Positions 25,524 through 38,345 of a stretch of DNA of 64,000 nucleotides are shown piece after piece. Origin of the DNA: Ophioderma brevispina. Lineage: Eukaryota > Echinodermata > Ophiuroidea > Amphilepidida > Ophiodermatidae. Position numbers and translations under genes: made by a program. The DNA lies in assembly GCA_023653785.1 (NCBI GenBank), contig JAMKCH010007144.1:1-64000 (forward strand), in the 5' to 3' direction. How positions within the stretch are numbered: position 1 is the stretch's first letter; each line of letters opens with the position of its first letter. The notes beneath the pieces were generated by a model, which made no database searches, had not been told where the DNA came from, and saw nothing but the letters and a program-made list of their open reading frames with translations.

Positions 25524-27396
25524 GGAAATTTTGCCCCCTCGGAGTGCCGCAGGCCCGATACCATTTCACGGTACCTACGATACAGAACTGGCCAGGTCCA
25601 AAGGGTTATAACCAAACACGTCAGATTGTCAAAACTATTCATATTCCTTTCATTCTATAAGACTGCACCAACAATTGGAGCAAGCTTTCATTTTGACCCC
25701 CTGTACACATCCAAATTGACCGTTTTCACTATTTTTACAGCTTAGCCCACCAATTAACTCCAAATTATAAACCATGGGTAGTAAGTTAAACTATACCTTT
25801 GGAATCATTATATCATACAAACAACATGGTGTGCTTTTTTCAAAACACATCCGCGAACATTTTAAAATCTTACCCCTGTCTAACCTTGAAATCCAAGCTG
25901 GAGGCCATAGAGAGGTGTCGCCAAGAGGCTTCATCAATTTTTTCTGATTATTCAATGCATATAAAGTACTTTGTGTACCCAAAAATCACAATTTTATCCG
26001 ATTTGCACACTCAAATGCAGTTCTGTGCACTAGACTCCCCCGCTATATAGAAATGACTTGTAATGAAGCCAAGCGCCAGATCTGCTTGAAGAGTCGAGTC
26101 CTCCTGTCTGTAAAAGGTAAAGAGTAAATGTGGAGTCATACCTTCTCATACCTAGCAATCTAAGTTCAACATTTACATCGTTTAACCTAACGCCATTCAT
26201 ATTCTCACGCGTCCGGGTTTTAGATAAGGAACGTAGCTGGGCGTTTTCTCGTGGTCTGCCTGATTAGTCACTACAAACATTTCCGTTTATGTTGTGTAGG
26301 TACACCTGGCACAAAAAAGTATCTCGGCTATGTTTTTCGATCAGTATTGTGCCAAAGTCAGACAATTGAAAGTTTTCGAAATATCATTTTGCTTGCCTAG
26401 TCTTGCTTTTCAGTTAACACCTTGACTTGTAAAAAAGCGTGCAGAAATGGGTGAGATAGAACGCCGAAATACGCACACCCAAAACCAAAAAAAAACTGTT
26501 GCAGTTTTTGGATTTTTTTCAATGGGCATGGAATGAGTGGGACCCGAACACGTGTACCCCATCAATATTGAAAGTTGGCTTCTCCTTCATTCAGTCGGAA
26601 AACCTCTTGTGTGCATGAAATCAATACACACGTATTATTGCGTTGTACCACACGCGTGACCATTGCAAAAATCTGGGAAAACTGCCGCAAACTCTTGAGT
26701 TGGGGGTGTTTCTTTCGGCCGCTCTATCTCAGCCATTTTTGGACGTCTTTCACAAGGGAGGTGTTAAATGAAAAAAAAAGCTAAGACACTAGTCAACGAA
26801 ATGTATATTCGAAAACTTTCATAATGGTCTGACTTTGGCACCATACTGATCGAAAAAACATGCCGCAGATACTTTTTTGTGCCAGGTGTATACAGATTGT
26901 TCTTTTGCGTTAATATACAGCGACATTTATTTATTCCAGTTGCTCAAGTAGTCGGGGCTACTATTCGTTTTCAATTTTTTTGCCCATTGAGGAAAGTTGT
27001 TAGTAACAAGCAAGAGGGTTTAGATTTGATATCATTAACTCAAAACCACCAACCCCGAAAAACATTAGCCCAGTACCGCATTGAACCATTCAAGCAATAG
27101 AGATATTTCTCCGGTTTCTGTAAAATCCTCTTTTCGACAAGTTTACTAAAGGCAAGAAATCAATATTAATTACTTAAGCAGGGGCGGATCCAGACTGCAC
27201 TGAAGGGTGGGGGGTGCCCAAGATAAAATTTTTATTTTTGCTTGGATGTAATGGCTGCGTAGCAGCCACGGCGCCGGCGCGGGGGTGGGGGGAGAGGGTA
27301 TCCCCTTCCCGCTGCGAAGCGCGGAGCTCTTTCATTTTTGCTGGCGGAGACCAGCCAGTATGAGAATCGTGATAACGATTGACTGACTCCCTGCCG
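25524..27396 (+). repeat. Tandem duplication, unit B
   Basis: Direct second copy of 23684-25523, about 1.87 kb. The terminal 303 bases are nearly identical to unit A and include GCGTAGCAGCC and a GC-rich core around CCCGCTGCGAAGCGCGG. The rest is riddled with small gaps against unit A. The uneven identity suggests either recent partial homogenisation or an incompletely polished duplicate haplotype. Confidence 0.85.
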
Positions 27397-27734
27397 TTAT
27401 GAAAGTTGTTTTGCCTATGCCGATCATTTGACGTCTTGACCGCAATTTCAAAGAAACTCCTTATTAGCCTACCTCTTAAAAAGCTTACAGCTGGTCGGGC
27501 CGTGCGAGATCGCGGCAAGCAAAAGGATTGTTACGGCTACTATAATCGTTTTACTATTATAAAACATACAGAATAGGCCTTTCAAAATTACAATTACAAA
27601 CCCTCAAGTACCAAGCACCAACTTTGAATTTTAGAACAGAGTATTAAAGTTCTAATTATAATTCGATCTGGCATCATAAATTGTTTCAGTTGTGCGTCAT
27701 ATGGGTGCATCGTTTGCAACACTGTCAAGGCAGC

Positions 27735-29125
27735 CCGTTTCTGTCCAAAACCAATTCGGCCCATGCGAATTCGGATTCAATATCAATTCGGTCCCAGTCA
27801 ATTCGGTCCCACGGTAATTCGGCCCCACGGTAATTCGGTCCCAATAGGAAAACGCGTGTTAAACAATAACGAGTGCGGTAACCGCACTTAAAACCTGGCC
27901 TACCTTTATTACGAATCACAGGATCACCTTAAAAGATATTTAATTGTGATATAATGTAAAAACAAATCATTGAGTAACATTAATATGAAGACCCCTCATG
28001 GAAAAAAATTAGCTCGCGTTATTTGGATACTTTTAGGCGTGTTTTTAGCTATTTTATTTAAGCCAGTCGTTTGGGCAAAATTATAATTCACTATTATGCT
28101 AAATTAAATATTTTAAGGATGGAAACCCTATAATAAAGAAAACAATTTTGTCATTTTGAAATCAATTTAGCATTATTTCATCTTACCTTATTGGGGCACT
28201 GTGCCCATTATTGGAAAGGAACGAGACAGTGGACAGTATGAATGTCGTGTCGAATTTCAAAACACAGAATTATATTTGTCATGCATTTTTGTGAACAATA
28301 ATGTAACATTCAATTAGAATAGTATTTATTGGCGTTTTGTTTTACACTTTAACGGCAGTGGCACACGCGGAGCGGTTCATCCACAAGGGAAAAGCCAAAA
28401 CATGACAACAAAATAATTTATATTGAACCAAATAACTGCACATCTTTGGGTTTGGTAAATGATGTCCGTATTTATGTGTACATACTACATACTACATTTA
28501 TTAGGATACATTTACATCGATCACCCCAAATTAGTACTGTGACTTTCAAGTTGCTTAGTTCCCTAGTGCTTACTCTAGTCTACTGTGAAAGGCCCTGGTC
28601 TTCACGAGCTCGCATAAGCTAGCAAATAGGTATTGTAACCCGTATTGTAATACGACTGAAACATCACGGATGCTTATAATAATCGATGAATCCCATTCAG
28701 CCATTTTCTTTGACCCACTAGCCCCTCTCCACAAAGCAAAATTTTCCTCGATTGGGAGAGACTCGCAATGGGGGCCTATATAAGGTTGTTTGATAAACAA
28801 AAACAAGGGGAAAAAACGACTACGATATTCAGTGTACATCAGAAGTAGCAGAAAGAAAGTAAAAGCACCGCTAATCCAAAAATGACAAAAAATCAGTTAA
28901 ATTGCACGTGTGTTTCATTGGGCCTACTTGCATGGGGACCGAATTGACTGATATGAGGCCGAATTGGTGAATATGTTACTGAGACCAAATGTACGTGTTT
29001 TTCCATTGGAACCGATTTGGCATGGGACCGAATTGACGGGGGACCGAATTGACCATCGAGAGCCCGAATTGACTGAGTCCGAATTGGCAACGAACCGAAC
29101 GGACTGGGACCAACAAACGTAAAAC
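27735..29125. mobile_element. Element with opposing GGGACCGAATTG arrays
   Basis: The left arm (about 27738-27850) holds repeats of CAATTCGGTCCCA on the plus strand; the right arm (about 28925-29123) holds the same motif on the opposite strand (GGGACCGAATTGAC). Ends also match in inverted sense (CGTTTCTGTCC against CGTTTGTTGGTCC), and both arms run inward past an AACACG(T/C)G-like stretch. The 1.1-kb interior has no recognised coding sequence. It is best read as a non-autonomous foldback-type element whose arms are made of short tandem repeats. Confidence 0.6.
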
Positions 29126-30010
29126 GGTTTACCGGCTGCCAATATTCGTGTATTTACCCGTAAGTATTTGTATAAGGGTTTAAACAATAATTCTTTGACT
29201 GTCAAATGTGAGATGAAAGAAGGTAATCTCATCTTGACCTTAGTGAGATGGAAGAAGGTAATTTCAATCTTTCCCCCGGCCGTTATCGATTCCATAATCA
29301 CAAATTGCTTTTATGGAAAGAATTTAGTATTCTGCTACAGGCTACGAATTCGGCAACGTTCGGAATAAACCACATGTTAAAGGTGCCCCGTAACCAAAAT
29401 TGGTTTCCATAAACTATTAACTCCTCAGAAAGTTCACATCCTGTTGGTTTACCAGCCAGGACTCAGCTAGGCACAAAAAAATTATATTGGCGTAACTTGA
29501 CTGACCCTAAATTAGGCCCGACCCTACATTTTTAAAAACAACCAAAACAAAGCCATTCAAACTGGAATTACAGGACTCATGAGTAGCTGTCCATCTCAGC
29601 ATGTCGAACCTGTCAATGTTAACTACTTTTGAGTTCTGTTTGGGGCACTAGTGACACTTTTATTACATGTGAAATTAAGTGTAAGCAGAGAGTGCAAAGT
29701 GTCACTGTTAGTTCAAGACAAACAAAACAGGAGAAATTTATAACTTGTCTTTTTAACCTTAAAAATGATCTGCATAAAGTAAACACAATTCAAAATCGTC
29801 ACGTGCTAAAGTTCCCTCCTTTTGATGTGACCCATATATATACATTTTGCATAACCGACCGGCTATACTAGCTACAGCTCGTCTGGTTATCATGGCAATC
29901 AACTTTTCCTACTGTAGTTTTGAGGGGAAATGTTCAATCACTATATCTAATGCGCCTGGAATAGTTCATTGTTTCAGGACAATTGTCAGTACTTCGGTAT
30001 ATAAGTTTAT
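29126..30010. other. Non-coding stretch
   Basis: No gene or repeat recognised. Short frames at 29.17, 29.63 and 29.85 kb have no domain or supporting splice sites. Confidence 0.4.
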
Positions 30011-30016
30011 ATCACA

Positions 30017-31493
30017 TATCCATAAGCTGCATCATCAGATTTTGGTTCGTTGCACCCAAATTAGTGATTAATTTTTCCCATATAGCACTGCAGGGGATGT
30101 CCCCCTGACTATATTATGTATGTTTACCACCCCGAACAGCTGCACGTTACGTGTCCTGCCCATTTAGAAATGGCCGCCATTGTTTTATTAAACGCCATAA
30201 ATTTCATTAAGTAGAATTTTGTCCACGACTACACGAGACCAAGTTTTTAACTGCCTTAAGGGGGCTTAAACATCTTGGCGTCCAAGAGGCCGCCGCAAGA
30301 GGGCATATTTTGCTAACTGAACTTAAAAGGGCATTTGTTTAAATAATAACCTGGGTGATTTTTGTGAGCTCCCACAAGAATTTATGGCATTTATCTTGTA
30401 CGCACGGCCTGTTGGAAAGATGGCTGTGATTATTGCACTCTAGGGTACGTAAATCAGAAGAAAAGCAGCCCACTCATCTTTCGACGTAAAAACAGCACTT
30501 CTAATAATGGACCCCTAAATCATTTTCAAGATGTAAAAAATATTAAGGTGGGGATGGACTTGTCCTAGAGAGTGACGTTACTATAGCTGGTACTACTTGG
30601 GCCATATAAACGTTAGTTTAAACTGACTCTATAATAGTTCAAGGAAGACAACAACTCAACTCACCTGATTCAATAAACTCATAATAAATGGGGTGGTCTG
30701 TATTAAGGACACTCAGTACGTCATGGGTGTTTCCAGTAAAAATAAAAAAATTATGCTAGAAGAAGTGAAAAAAATTGTCTTTATGTAGGAGGAAAATTTG
30801 AATATGGTGGCCTAACTTTCTTTCGAGAACATCAAGTGCTCTTTGGTTTTCTACTTGTACCCACAGGCTCCTTCTTCTCTCTACTACCTAGATCAGCTTC
30901 TTCCCAAGAGTCAAAAGTGTTGAGTGATCTGCAATTATCCAGAGTACGAGAGAAATTGCGGAAAAGGTCTCAATAGTTTGTCGTTAGGTTCTTATTAGGT
31001 CAAAAAAGATGTTGCAGGGGGGTGTTTTTGATTTATGTCCCCCGGCGCGGGTATAACCGCCGCCGATCTGAGTTATGATCATGTCCGCAATACACCCAAC
31101 GTCATTAAATCTCCTTTTTGGTGCTCTAAAAATACTACTCGCATTCTTACCCCATCTATTGCCAATTTTAGTTACATTTAAAAAAAACAGCCTCCTACGG
31201 CGGCCCATCTTTGGACACTAAATGTTTAAGCCCACTTAAGGAAGGTCGAACTTTATTTCGTTTAGTCCTAGATAAAAGTTCATCTATATGAAAAATACAA
31301 TAGCAGTTTTTCATAGAACAATGGTGGCCATTTTGAAATAGGCAGTACGAGCTAAGCTGCAGCTTTTCGGGCGGAAACATATCTAATCCTAGTCGGGGGA
31401 CACCCCTTCAAGGTGGATATATGGAAAATTGATCACCAGGTGGGTGCAACAAACTAGAATTTAAGGCCCGTACAGAAAACTGGCTTAGGACTA
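30017..31493. mobile_element. Long-TIR foldback element, copy 1
   Basis: About 1.48 kb, matching 48501-49997 over its full length in the same orientation. The ends read TATCCATAAGC and GCTTAGGACTA, and roughly 340 bases at each end are inverted copies of each other. Inner landmarks are GGGGATGTCCCCCTGACTA, GGGCTTAAACATCTTGG and GGCCGCCGCAAG on the left, and their complements on the right. No transposase frame is present, so it would depend on an enzyme supplied in trans. Differences from copy 2 are largely single-base gaps. Confidence 0.85.
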
Positions 31494-31900
31494 CAATTAA
31501 CAGTGGAGAGAGAAACAGTTCAACGCCGAGGCACGGTGAAGTTGATATGAACGACGAGAAGGTCAGTAAAAGGGTAAGATAAGAATTATGAGCAAGGGAC
31601 AAGGTCTAAACAAATGAGCGAGAAGCTCTACGGCTGCGTAAGGGTCGCACCATTCGAATTCTGGGGGGGGGGGGTTGGAAGTTTGGGTGGGGCAAGTTTT
31701 TTTTTCTTCAAGTTCAGGGCTGGATTTTTTTGCCTTTAAAACCTTGATGACGTATTTTTTTTTGGTGGTGGGTTGACTCATTTGGTCATGTTTTTTTTTT
31801 ATGTTAGGCCCCTGCAGATTGGGGGGCCGGGGTTTCAGGTAATATAGTCATGGCACCTTGCAGGTAGGCCTATAGCGCGCAGGGTGTGCCCTGCAGGGGG
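31494..31900. other. Low-complexity G- and T-rich stretch
   Basis: Contains a G run near 31663 and several T runs (31697-31800). Minus-strand frames here are low-complexity. Nothing else is supported. Confidence 0.5.
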
Positions 31901-33480
31901 GGTGGGTTGTGGCGCAGAAACCTTGTGCGATCTTACTTTCCCAAAACAATTTTCAATTCTTTTTCAAAAACATTAAAAAAAAACAATTGAAATTTTCTGA
32001 ATGGGTCACTGTATAATGCTATAGGTATGATATTTTTTTAATTAGTAAAATTATAGTTGATGGGTTAAGTGTGCGTTTGGATACGCATTAAAGTGTTCAT
32101 GCAGAGTTCGTATATTCAAGTGTCGGGTGCGGGAGGGGGGTACCCCCTCCCGCGCGAAGCGCAGAACCCTTGCAAATTTTACTTTCCAAAACACATTTTC
32201 CCAATGCATGGATAGAAAAACAACTTGAAATTATAAGTGGTTCACTATATTATGATTAGCATTTTAAAAGTAAATAAAGTTGATGGGTTAAGTTAGGGTT
32301 GATAAGCAAAAGTGGACATGCGAGTTTAGTATATGAAGCGTCCGGGGTGGGTGCGGAGGGGGTGTCCCCCTCCCGCGCGCGGCGCGGCGAAGCGCAGAAC
32401 CTGCAATATTTAATTTCCAACAAACACATTTACCATGCATTTGATAGAAACAACTTGAAATTTATAAGGGGTTCATAAAGGGATAGGTATGAATAGCATT
32501 TTAACAAAGCAAAAGTTATAGTTGACTGGGTATAAGTTTTGGTTGACGGAAGCATAAAGGTTATGAGAGTTCGGGGTTAATATCAAGCTGTCCGGGGGTG
32601 GGTGCGGGAGGGGCCCCCTCCCGCGTTTCCGCGCGTGAAGCGCCAGACCCTTGCAATATACTTTCAAACACATTTCCCCATGCCTTGATATAAACACTTG
32701 AATATAATTAGCATTGTAAGTACAAGTCAAAATAGTTGAGGGTTAAGTGTTGTTAAACGTGTTCATGCAGAGTCGTAATCAAGCTTTTCTGGGGGTGGGT
32801 GTAGTGGATATCCCCTACCGTGCAAAGGCGGAACCCTTGCAAATTTCGCTTCCCCCAAAAACACATTTTCCCAATGCACATCGATAAGAAACAACTGAAA
32901 GTGGTTCATCTACATGGTATATGCTTTTTAATGTTATATAGGTGGCTCGATTTTAAAAAAAGTAAAATATATAGTTGATGGATTTAAGTTTGTGAAGTAA
33001 GCATTAAGTGTTTCGAGAGTTCGCATATCAAGGCTTTCCAAAATACATTTTCCCACCGATGCAAATTTGATAGAAACACATGAAAATAATGTTATCGGTA
33101 TGATCAGCAGTTTAAAAAAGCTAAAATATAGTTGATGGTAAGTTTGTTGAATTAAGCATGAAGTGCCCATGCAGGTTCGTAATATTAAAGTGTGGGTTGC
33201 GGGAGGGATGTGTCCCCTTCCGAGTGGAACATTGCGATGTTCGCTTTCCAAAAACATTTTCCCCATGCAAATTGATAGAAACAATTTTATATAAGTAAAA
33301 AGTAAAATATAGTTGATGGGTTAACATTTGTTATGCAAAGTTACCCCATGGTAGTACGTATATATCAAGCAGCAGGGGTGTGATGGCGGCAAAGTGCGGG
33401 AAACCCTAGGCTTGCAATGGTCATTCCAAACACATTTTGCTCATGTAATTGATGTTAACCAATATTATTTTAAATGCATG
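31901..33480 (+). repeat. Degenerate tandem array with GC-rich cores
   Basis: About seven units, marked by TTGATGGGTTAAG-like text near 32060, 32281, 32524, 32738, 32978, 33134 and 33315, giving spacings of about 155-245. A complete unit runs from that motif through CATGCAGAGTTCGTAT, a GC-rich core GGGAGGGGGTACCCCCTCCC followed by GCGCGAAGCGCAGAACC, then CTTTCCAAAACACATTTTCCC and GATAGAAACAACTTGAAAT. Units decay to the right and differ mainly by gaps. The core resembles the GC-rich patch at 25.4 and 27.3 kb. Confidence 0.8.
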
Positions 33481-34731
33481 ACCAACTGTTTTGCGCAACG
33501 CAAAATCAACTGTTTTCCTGCTGTAGTGGCCGCAATGCAGCTATGTGCCGCATAAGCGATGCGGGGATGTGATCGGGCGAAACTTTGGAGTAATTTAGTT
33601 TTCAAGGCATATTTAAGTTACTTTTATATTGTCCGGGACCTTCAAGTAGTGGATTCCTGAAGAGTTTTGCTCTGGACATATATTGCATACAAAAACCACC
33701 ATGAGTTATCTAGAGTATAATAGTTGATGACCCAATTTAAAATTGCAAGTTAAAGATAAAAGGCCTACTTTATTACTTTGAGTATGGTCTGAAAATGGTG
33801 TAAGGCTTAATTGTGAATGAAGCACGTCAACGTTGGTGCACGGGCCGGTTCATGCATGCGTAAAGGTTAGTTACAAGATGGTCACGTTCAAGGTAATGAC
33901 AAATGTCGTAATTTTCAACCAGGCGAGAAGCCCAACACTTAATAGGTCTGGAATTACCTTTTAAAACCCTTTCATCAGGTGCGAGTTTTTTTTAATGGAA
34001 AGCGGGAGAAAGGTTTTTTTTTTGCTCAGTATGGTGGGTGAATTTTTTTATAGAAATGCCCACCCCCCCCCTTGAAGTCAAATGGTGGTCTCTAAATACA
34101 ATAGCAAAATTTGTGCCAGGCGACAGGACCTGAAAGACCAGCTCGTAACCTTCAAGTCTCGGAAATGTCGATCTCAGTCTCGTGCAACTTTATTTGGGGG
34201 ATGGGGAACTTAGCGAAGGCAAATTTGCAATATTATGTCAACCGACCGCAATTTTAAAAACGGAGGGAGTGAGGTCATCAGATGTCAGATGGAGGCGGAA
34301 TAAAATAATGAAGCAGCATAACATTCCGTCCAAAAAAATCGGCGGCCGAGGGGGGGGGGGTGCAAGTGCAACCCCCGGCCCAACCCCCCCCCCCCCCCCT
34401 GATCCGCGCTGTTAAAGATTAATTATATGATCGCTTTTTGATTTGGCACGAGTTTTGTTTTGGAACAGTCACAAAAGGGGACCCATATGTAATAAAAAAA
34501 TGTTTCAATTAAATTACATAAAACAAATGATTTCAATGAATTAAGCTTGCAGTAAAATCACAATATCAATGCGCCTATGTATCAAGCAGTTAATAAAGCA
34601 CTTGGGGACGAATAGAGAAGGGAGCACGGCCATAGGTCAATCATCATCGATTTACCCCTCACTACAGACAACGGTTGACACCTGTGGTAGTAGAATTGTC
34701 GTTTATGACCGCTATATCAACAGCTAGTAGT
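33481..34731. other. Non-coding stretch with homopolymer runs
   Basis: Contains an 11-base G run at 34350-34360 and a 16-base C run at 34384-34399 flanking TGCAAGTGCAACCCCCGG, probably a short low-complexity insertion. No gene recognised. Confidence 0.45.
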
Positions 34732-35476
34732 TAGGTAACTCTCAAATTTTGATGTCACGTTTTCAATAGGGGCCAATTTAAGTTTACACAGGGGTCAAAC
34801 TTTTAAAATGCTCCAATCATATATGCCATATTGTTCGACTAGTCATAAAGATTCCAAAAATGTATAGTTTGTACCATCTATGACTATTGGTTTGGGAGTT
34901 ATAGGGTAAAAATGGCTAAAATGGTAAAAAGGGTCAATTTCTAATTGTACAGGGGTCAAAATCAGAAGTTGCTCCAATTTTGGTAAAAAATGAAAGAAGT
35001 TGTTCATCTAGCTTAATGTGTCAAAATAAGGAATAGTTTGTACCATCCGCAATGTATAGTTATCATGTTATGCGACAAAATATAAGTTATAGGGCAACAT
35101 AATCCAAATGGCGTTGACCTTCTTTGACCCTTATCTCCGTAAGTAAACATTTAACATAATCAAAACTATACTTTTTGGGAGTCCTCTTGCACCAGGCAAT
35201 AATTTGCAAGTATTTGAAATATAATCAGATTAACTTTTAATGTCAACCCCTGTACAAATTGAGATTGACCTTTTTTACCATTTAGTCATTTTTACCATAT
35301 AACTGCAAAACCAATGGTCGTAGATGGTACAAACTATCCATTTTTGGAATCCTTATGATTACATGGACAATATGGCATACATTTCAACATGATTGGGGCA
35401 TTTTAAAAGTTTGAACCCTGGGTAAACTTACATTGGCCCCTATTGAAAAAGTGATACCACAAATTGAGAGTACCTA
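34732..35476. mobile_element. 745-bp foldback element
   Basis: Left end TAGGTAACTCTCAA and right end, on the other strand, TAGGTACTCTCAA. The arms (about 34732-34975 and 35230-35476) are inverted copies with landmarks CAATAGGGGCCAAT, CTTTTAAAATGC(T/C)CCAATCAT, GATTCCAAAAATG, TAGTTTGTACCATCTA and GTACAGGGGT. The middle repeats parts of the same text, such as TAGTTTGTACCATC near 35033. No coding capacity. A related, more diverged element lies at 23.07-24.08 kb. Confidence 0.85.
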
Positions 35477-36083
35477 GCATTGATGTAGAGGGTGTTAAAC
35501 TACCAAAGGTGTTAAACCGTTTCTGTAGAAACGAATTCCTTAAATAAGGCCCCTATGATATTCTGCTCCTGCTCTATAACAGTGCACTACAGTAAGATTG
35601 TATAAGATTGCTCAGCTTTGGTGACGTTGTATGACTTATTGTAATTCAATAGATGAACACTGGTGTCTTTGGAATATTTATGATACTCCTAGTCATTTAA
35701 TCAGCTAATATAACAGTTTGTCCAATAGAAAATCTGTGATGATCGATTAAAAGCTGCAATGAATCATAATATAACTGAAAAAAATTGGTTGATTCAACCA
35801 TTAAATGCAGCAATTATACGGAAATATTTTGAACTTTTTTATTCAAGTGTCATATTGTTTGACCGGTAGAGATTGTTTTAAAATAAAATATATTTAGAAA
35901 CAGATTTACCTAGCTTATTGCATTAATAATAGTGTGAACATCAATTAACACAGAAACAGGTGCTAAATCAGAACATATATTAAAACAGAGGACAATCAGC
36001 GTACATAGCGTCCCAAATACTACAAGTTACATGATGGAGACAATTTATACTCATCTTTGCAACCCAAGGTGACCCAAATAGCC
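35477..36083. other. AT-rich non-coding stretch
   Basis: No gene, RNA or repeat recognised. Confidence 0.4.
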
Positions 36084-36472
36084 CTATAATTAAAGGTCCA
36101 TGGCCATTTCGCTAATAGCCTCGTCCCCAGAAGCCCCAAATATTTACCGGAAGTGGTCAAATTTGGTATCAAAAGAAAGCTACTATTTTTCTCATTTACC
36201 CTGTGAAATCTTAGAGCCAAAGGATGTTTGGGTTGGAAGTTATGAGGGGGGGGAGGGGGGTTGGGGGAGAAAATTGTGCCCCATTTTGGTCGACCAATAT
36301 TAATTTTACACAGTACTCTATGGGGCTTACAAAATCACGTTTTTAGTTCTCGCATCAAAACGGATTGAAATATCGGCGCGAAACTTTACAGATAGGGTTT
36401 TGGAGTGAGGGCCAATCTATCAAGATGAAACTTCATATCCTTAAATCGGGCCACCCCCTTTAATTTCTATAG
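36084..36472. mobile_element. 389-bp MITE-like element
   Basis: Inverted ends of about 20 bases: CTATAATTAAAGGTCCATGGCC on the left against, on the other strand, CTATAGAAATTAAAGGGGGTGGCCC on the right. The interior is non-coding and includes a G-rich run at about 36245-36265. The TTAAAGG end could mean a TTAA or TA target site; flanks do not settle it. Confidence 0.5.
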
Positions 36473-37940
36473 TAGTAATGATAAAGGGATTTGAAATCTT
36501 TGGGCCCAGCAGGCTAGTTTGATTGCGCAGTTTTTTTCTTTCATACAAAAATCCCAGTCTTTGCATGTCGCATTACTACTGTAGGATCACATTCAAATAG
36601 TCCAACAAACTAACTTGGGTCCAGCTGGCTTTTGAGATGTCCAAATGACCTATACATAATTAGTCAGGTTTGAAAGGTTTAATGTGTACAAGTTTAGACT
36701 TTGTGCAAGTGAAACACACGGATGACTTATGTTTACTATTACCATTATTGGGCTGAGTTACATATTCCGTCAATATTCCGTAGGTCAAAGGTACCCCTTA
36801 TCGCGGCATTAATGAATTGAATTCAATTGAATTAATTTACTCGACACCAAGTTTTTCATTATTTTAATCATTGTCAAAGTAATATCTCTGTAGAGCCTGT
36901 TTTAATGCAGTACATGGAAGCCATTGTGGAAACAAGGGACCATTAACTATGGACAAATTGGAACATTCTAATGTCCATGAATTAAAATGGTTTAACATGC
37001 TTTCAACTTTTGAATAAAAATATCGTTTTAATGTTCATCCATGATCATGTACCTATAATGCATTAGGTCAGTAAAATGAATCTCGATTGATTTAGGCTTT
37101 TTATAGATATTTTGCGGGTTCTCCTTGAAGCTATATTTAGGAATTTTAGTACTTGTCCAGAATACTTGTATGAACACCCTTCACTCACGAAAATGAACTA
37201 TTTTTTGTCTTACTTCTAACTTTACAGCAATGTACCAAGATCCCCTGAGTCATAAGTAATATACTTCTATTTCCGTTCCACTTCAAGTGATTTCTAGTGT
37301 ACCGCCAATCCAACACTAACATAGCGGCATACAAGAGTTATCACGCGACTTTTTACCGATAAGTCGGATTGCGCTTTTATTCCTTTGATTATTTCAATGA
37401 AAATAAGAAAAGGTATATCTTGAGCTAGAAAAGTGATTCAGGAATACAGGGTTCCACTGAGACTTTTGGTTAAAAAACATGCAGGAAATCTTGAAAAGAA
37501 TGTGCAATGGGGTCTGGATCAGATTATCACTGGCTTGAATCACACCTGCCTTTCACGATGACTTTAGGTGATAGAAACAAGAAGTGGATAATTCTACACT
37601 TGGCACTGCCTAATCAACTCCAACTGGATCGCAGAGTATTTGGCCACCAACTTAGATATGAAAACCCCAAACCCAATAACGGTTTCTTACCCGCCCACGT
37701 ATCCGACGGTAAAGAGGAAAGCCATAATCTTGCTTGCCATTCTTGCATTCAGATATCAGATATAATTTCATTGCGACTGCAATTTTTTTTCCCACGGAAA
37801 AAATTACTGTGTGTCTACATGAAATAAGTTTGAAAATTTAACTCTTATCTTTTAAGATGGGCAGTTTATTTGTAAGATCTTCGTAAGATCAATGTTTTGT
37901 TTTACAATACAGACAAAAATTCATTCTCTTTGGTAGGTAT
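36473..37940. other. Non-coding stretch
   Basis: The only notable part is a GC-balanced plus-strand open frame of 106 codons at 37507-37827 with no recognised motif and no clear splice sites. If the ninjurin gene below continues in this direction, this is part of one of its introns. Confidence 0.4.
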
Positions 37941-37944
37941 GATT

Positions 37945-38345
37945 GGGCTACGCTAGTGGGAGAGCGTAGCCGTCAGGTTAGGATATTCACCCACTGAGTT
38001 CCACAAGTTAGGATATTCGCCTTTGGTGCAGGAGATCCGCTGCCCAAGTCTCGACAGGTCTACTTGTAATCAGGTACTAAAATTATGGATTTGATTTGCA
38101 TAAGAACTTTTAATTTAAAAACCTGGGATTTCGCTCTCTCCGTGGCTCATTTGAACTTGGGTAAACTATGAAAATATTCCGTTGTCCTTCGGGGGGACGT
38201 TAAGTCGTCGGTCCCATGTAGGCCCTATATGAACCATCACTCCCAGTGTGATGGAGCATAAGAGCCAGATTCGATAAGAGTATGGTGAAAAACTCTGGCT
38301 CTCTCATCTACCCAGGCTAAATAAGATATAAATAATAAACAAATA
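37945..38345 (+). repeat. tRNA-derived SINE, diverged copy
   Basis: Aligns to the SINE at 42013-42417. The tRNA-like head is poorly preserved (near 37965-38060). The body matches well: GGTACTAAA, TTCGCTCTC, GTCCTTCGGGGGGACGTTAAG then TCGTCGGTCCC near 38200. It ends in an A-rich AAATAAATAAAATAAAAT tail at about 38338. It lies just beyond the donor of the ninjurin exon 2, inside the following intron. Confidence 0.75.
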
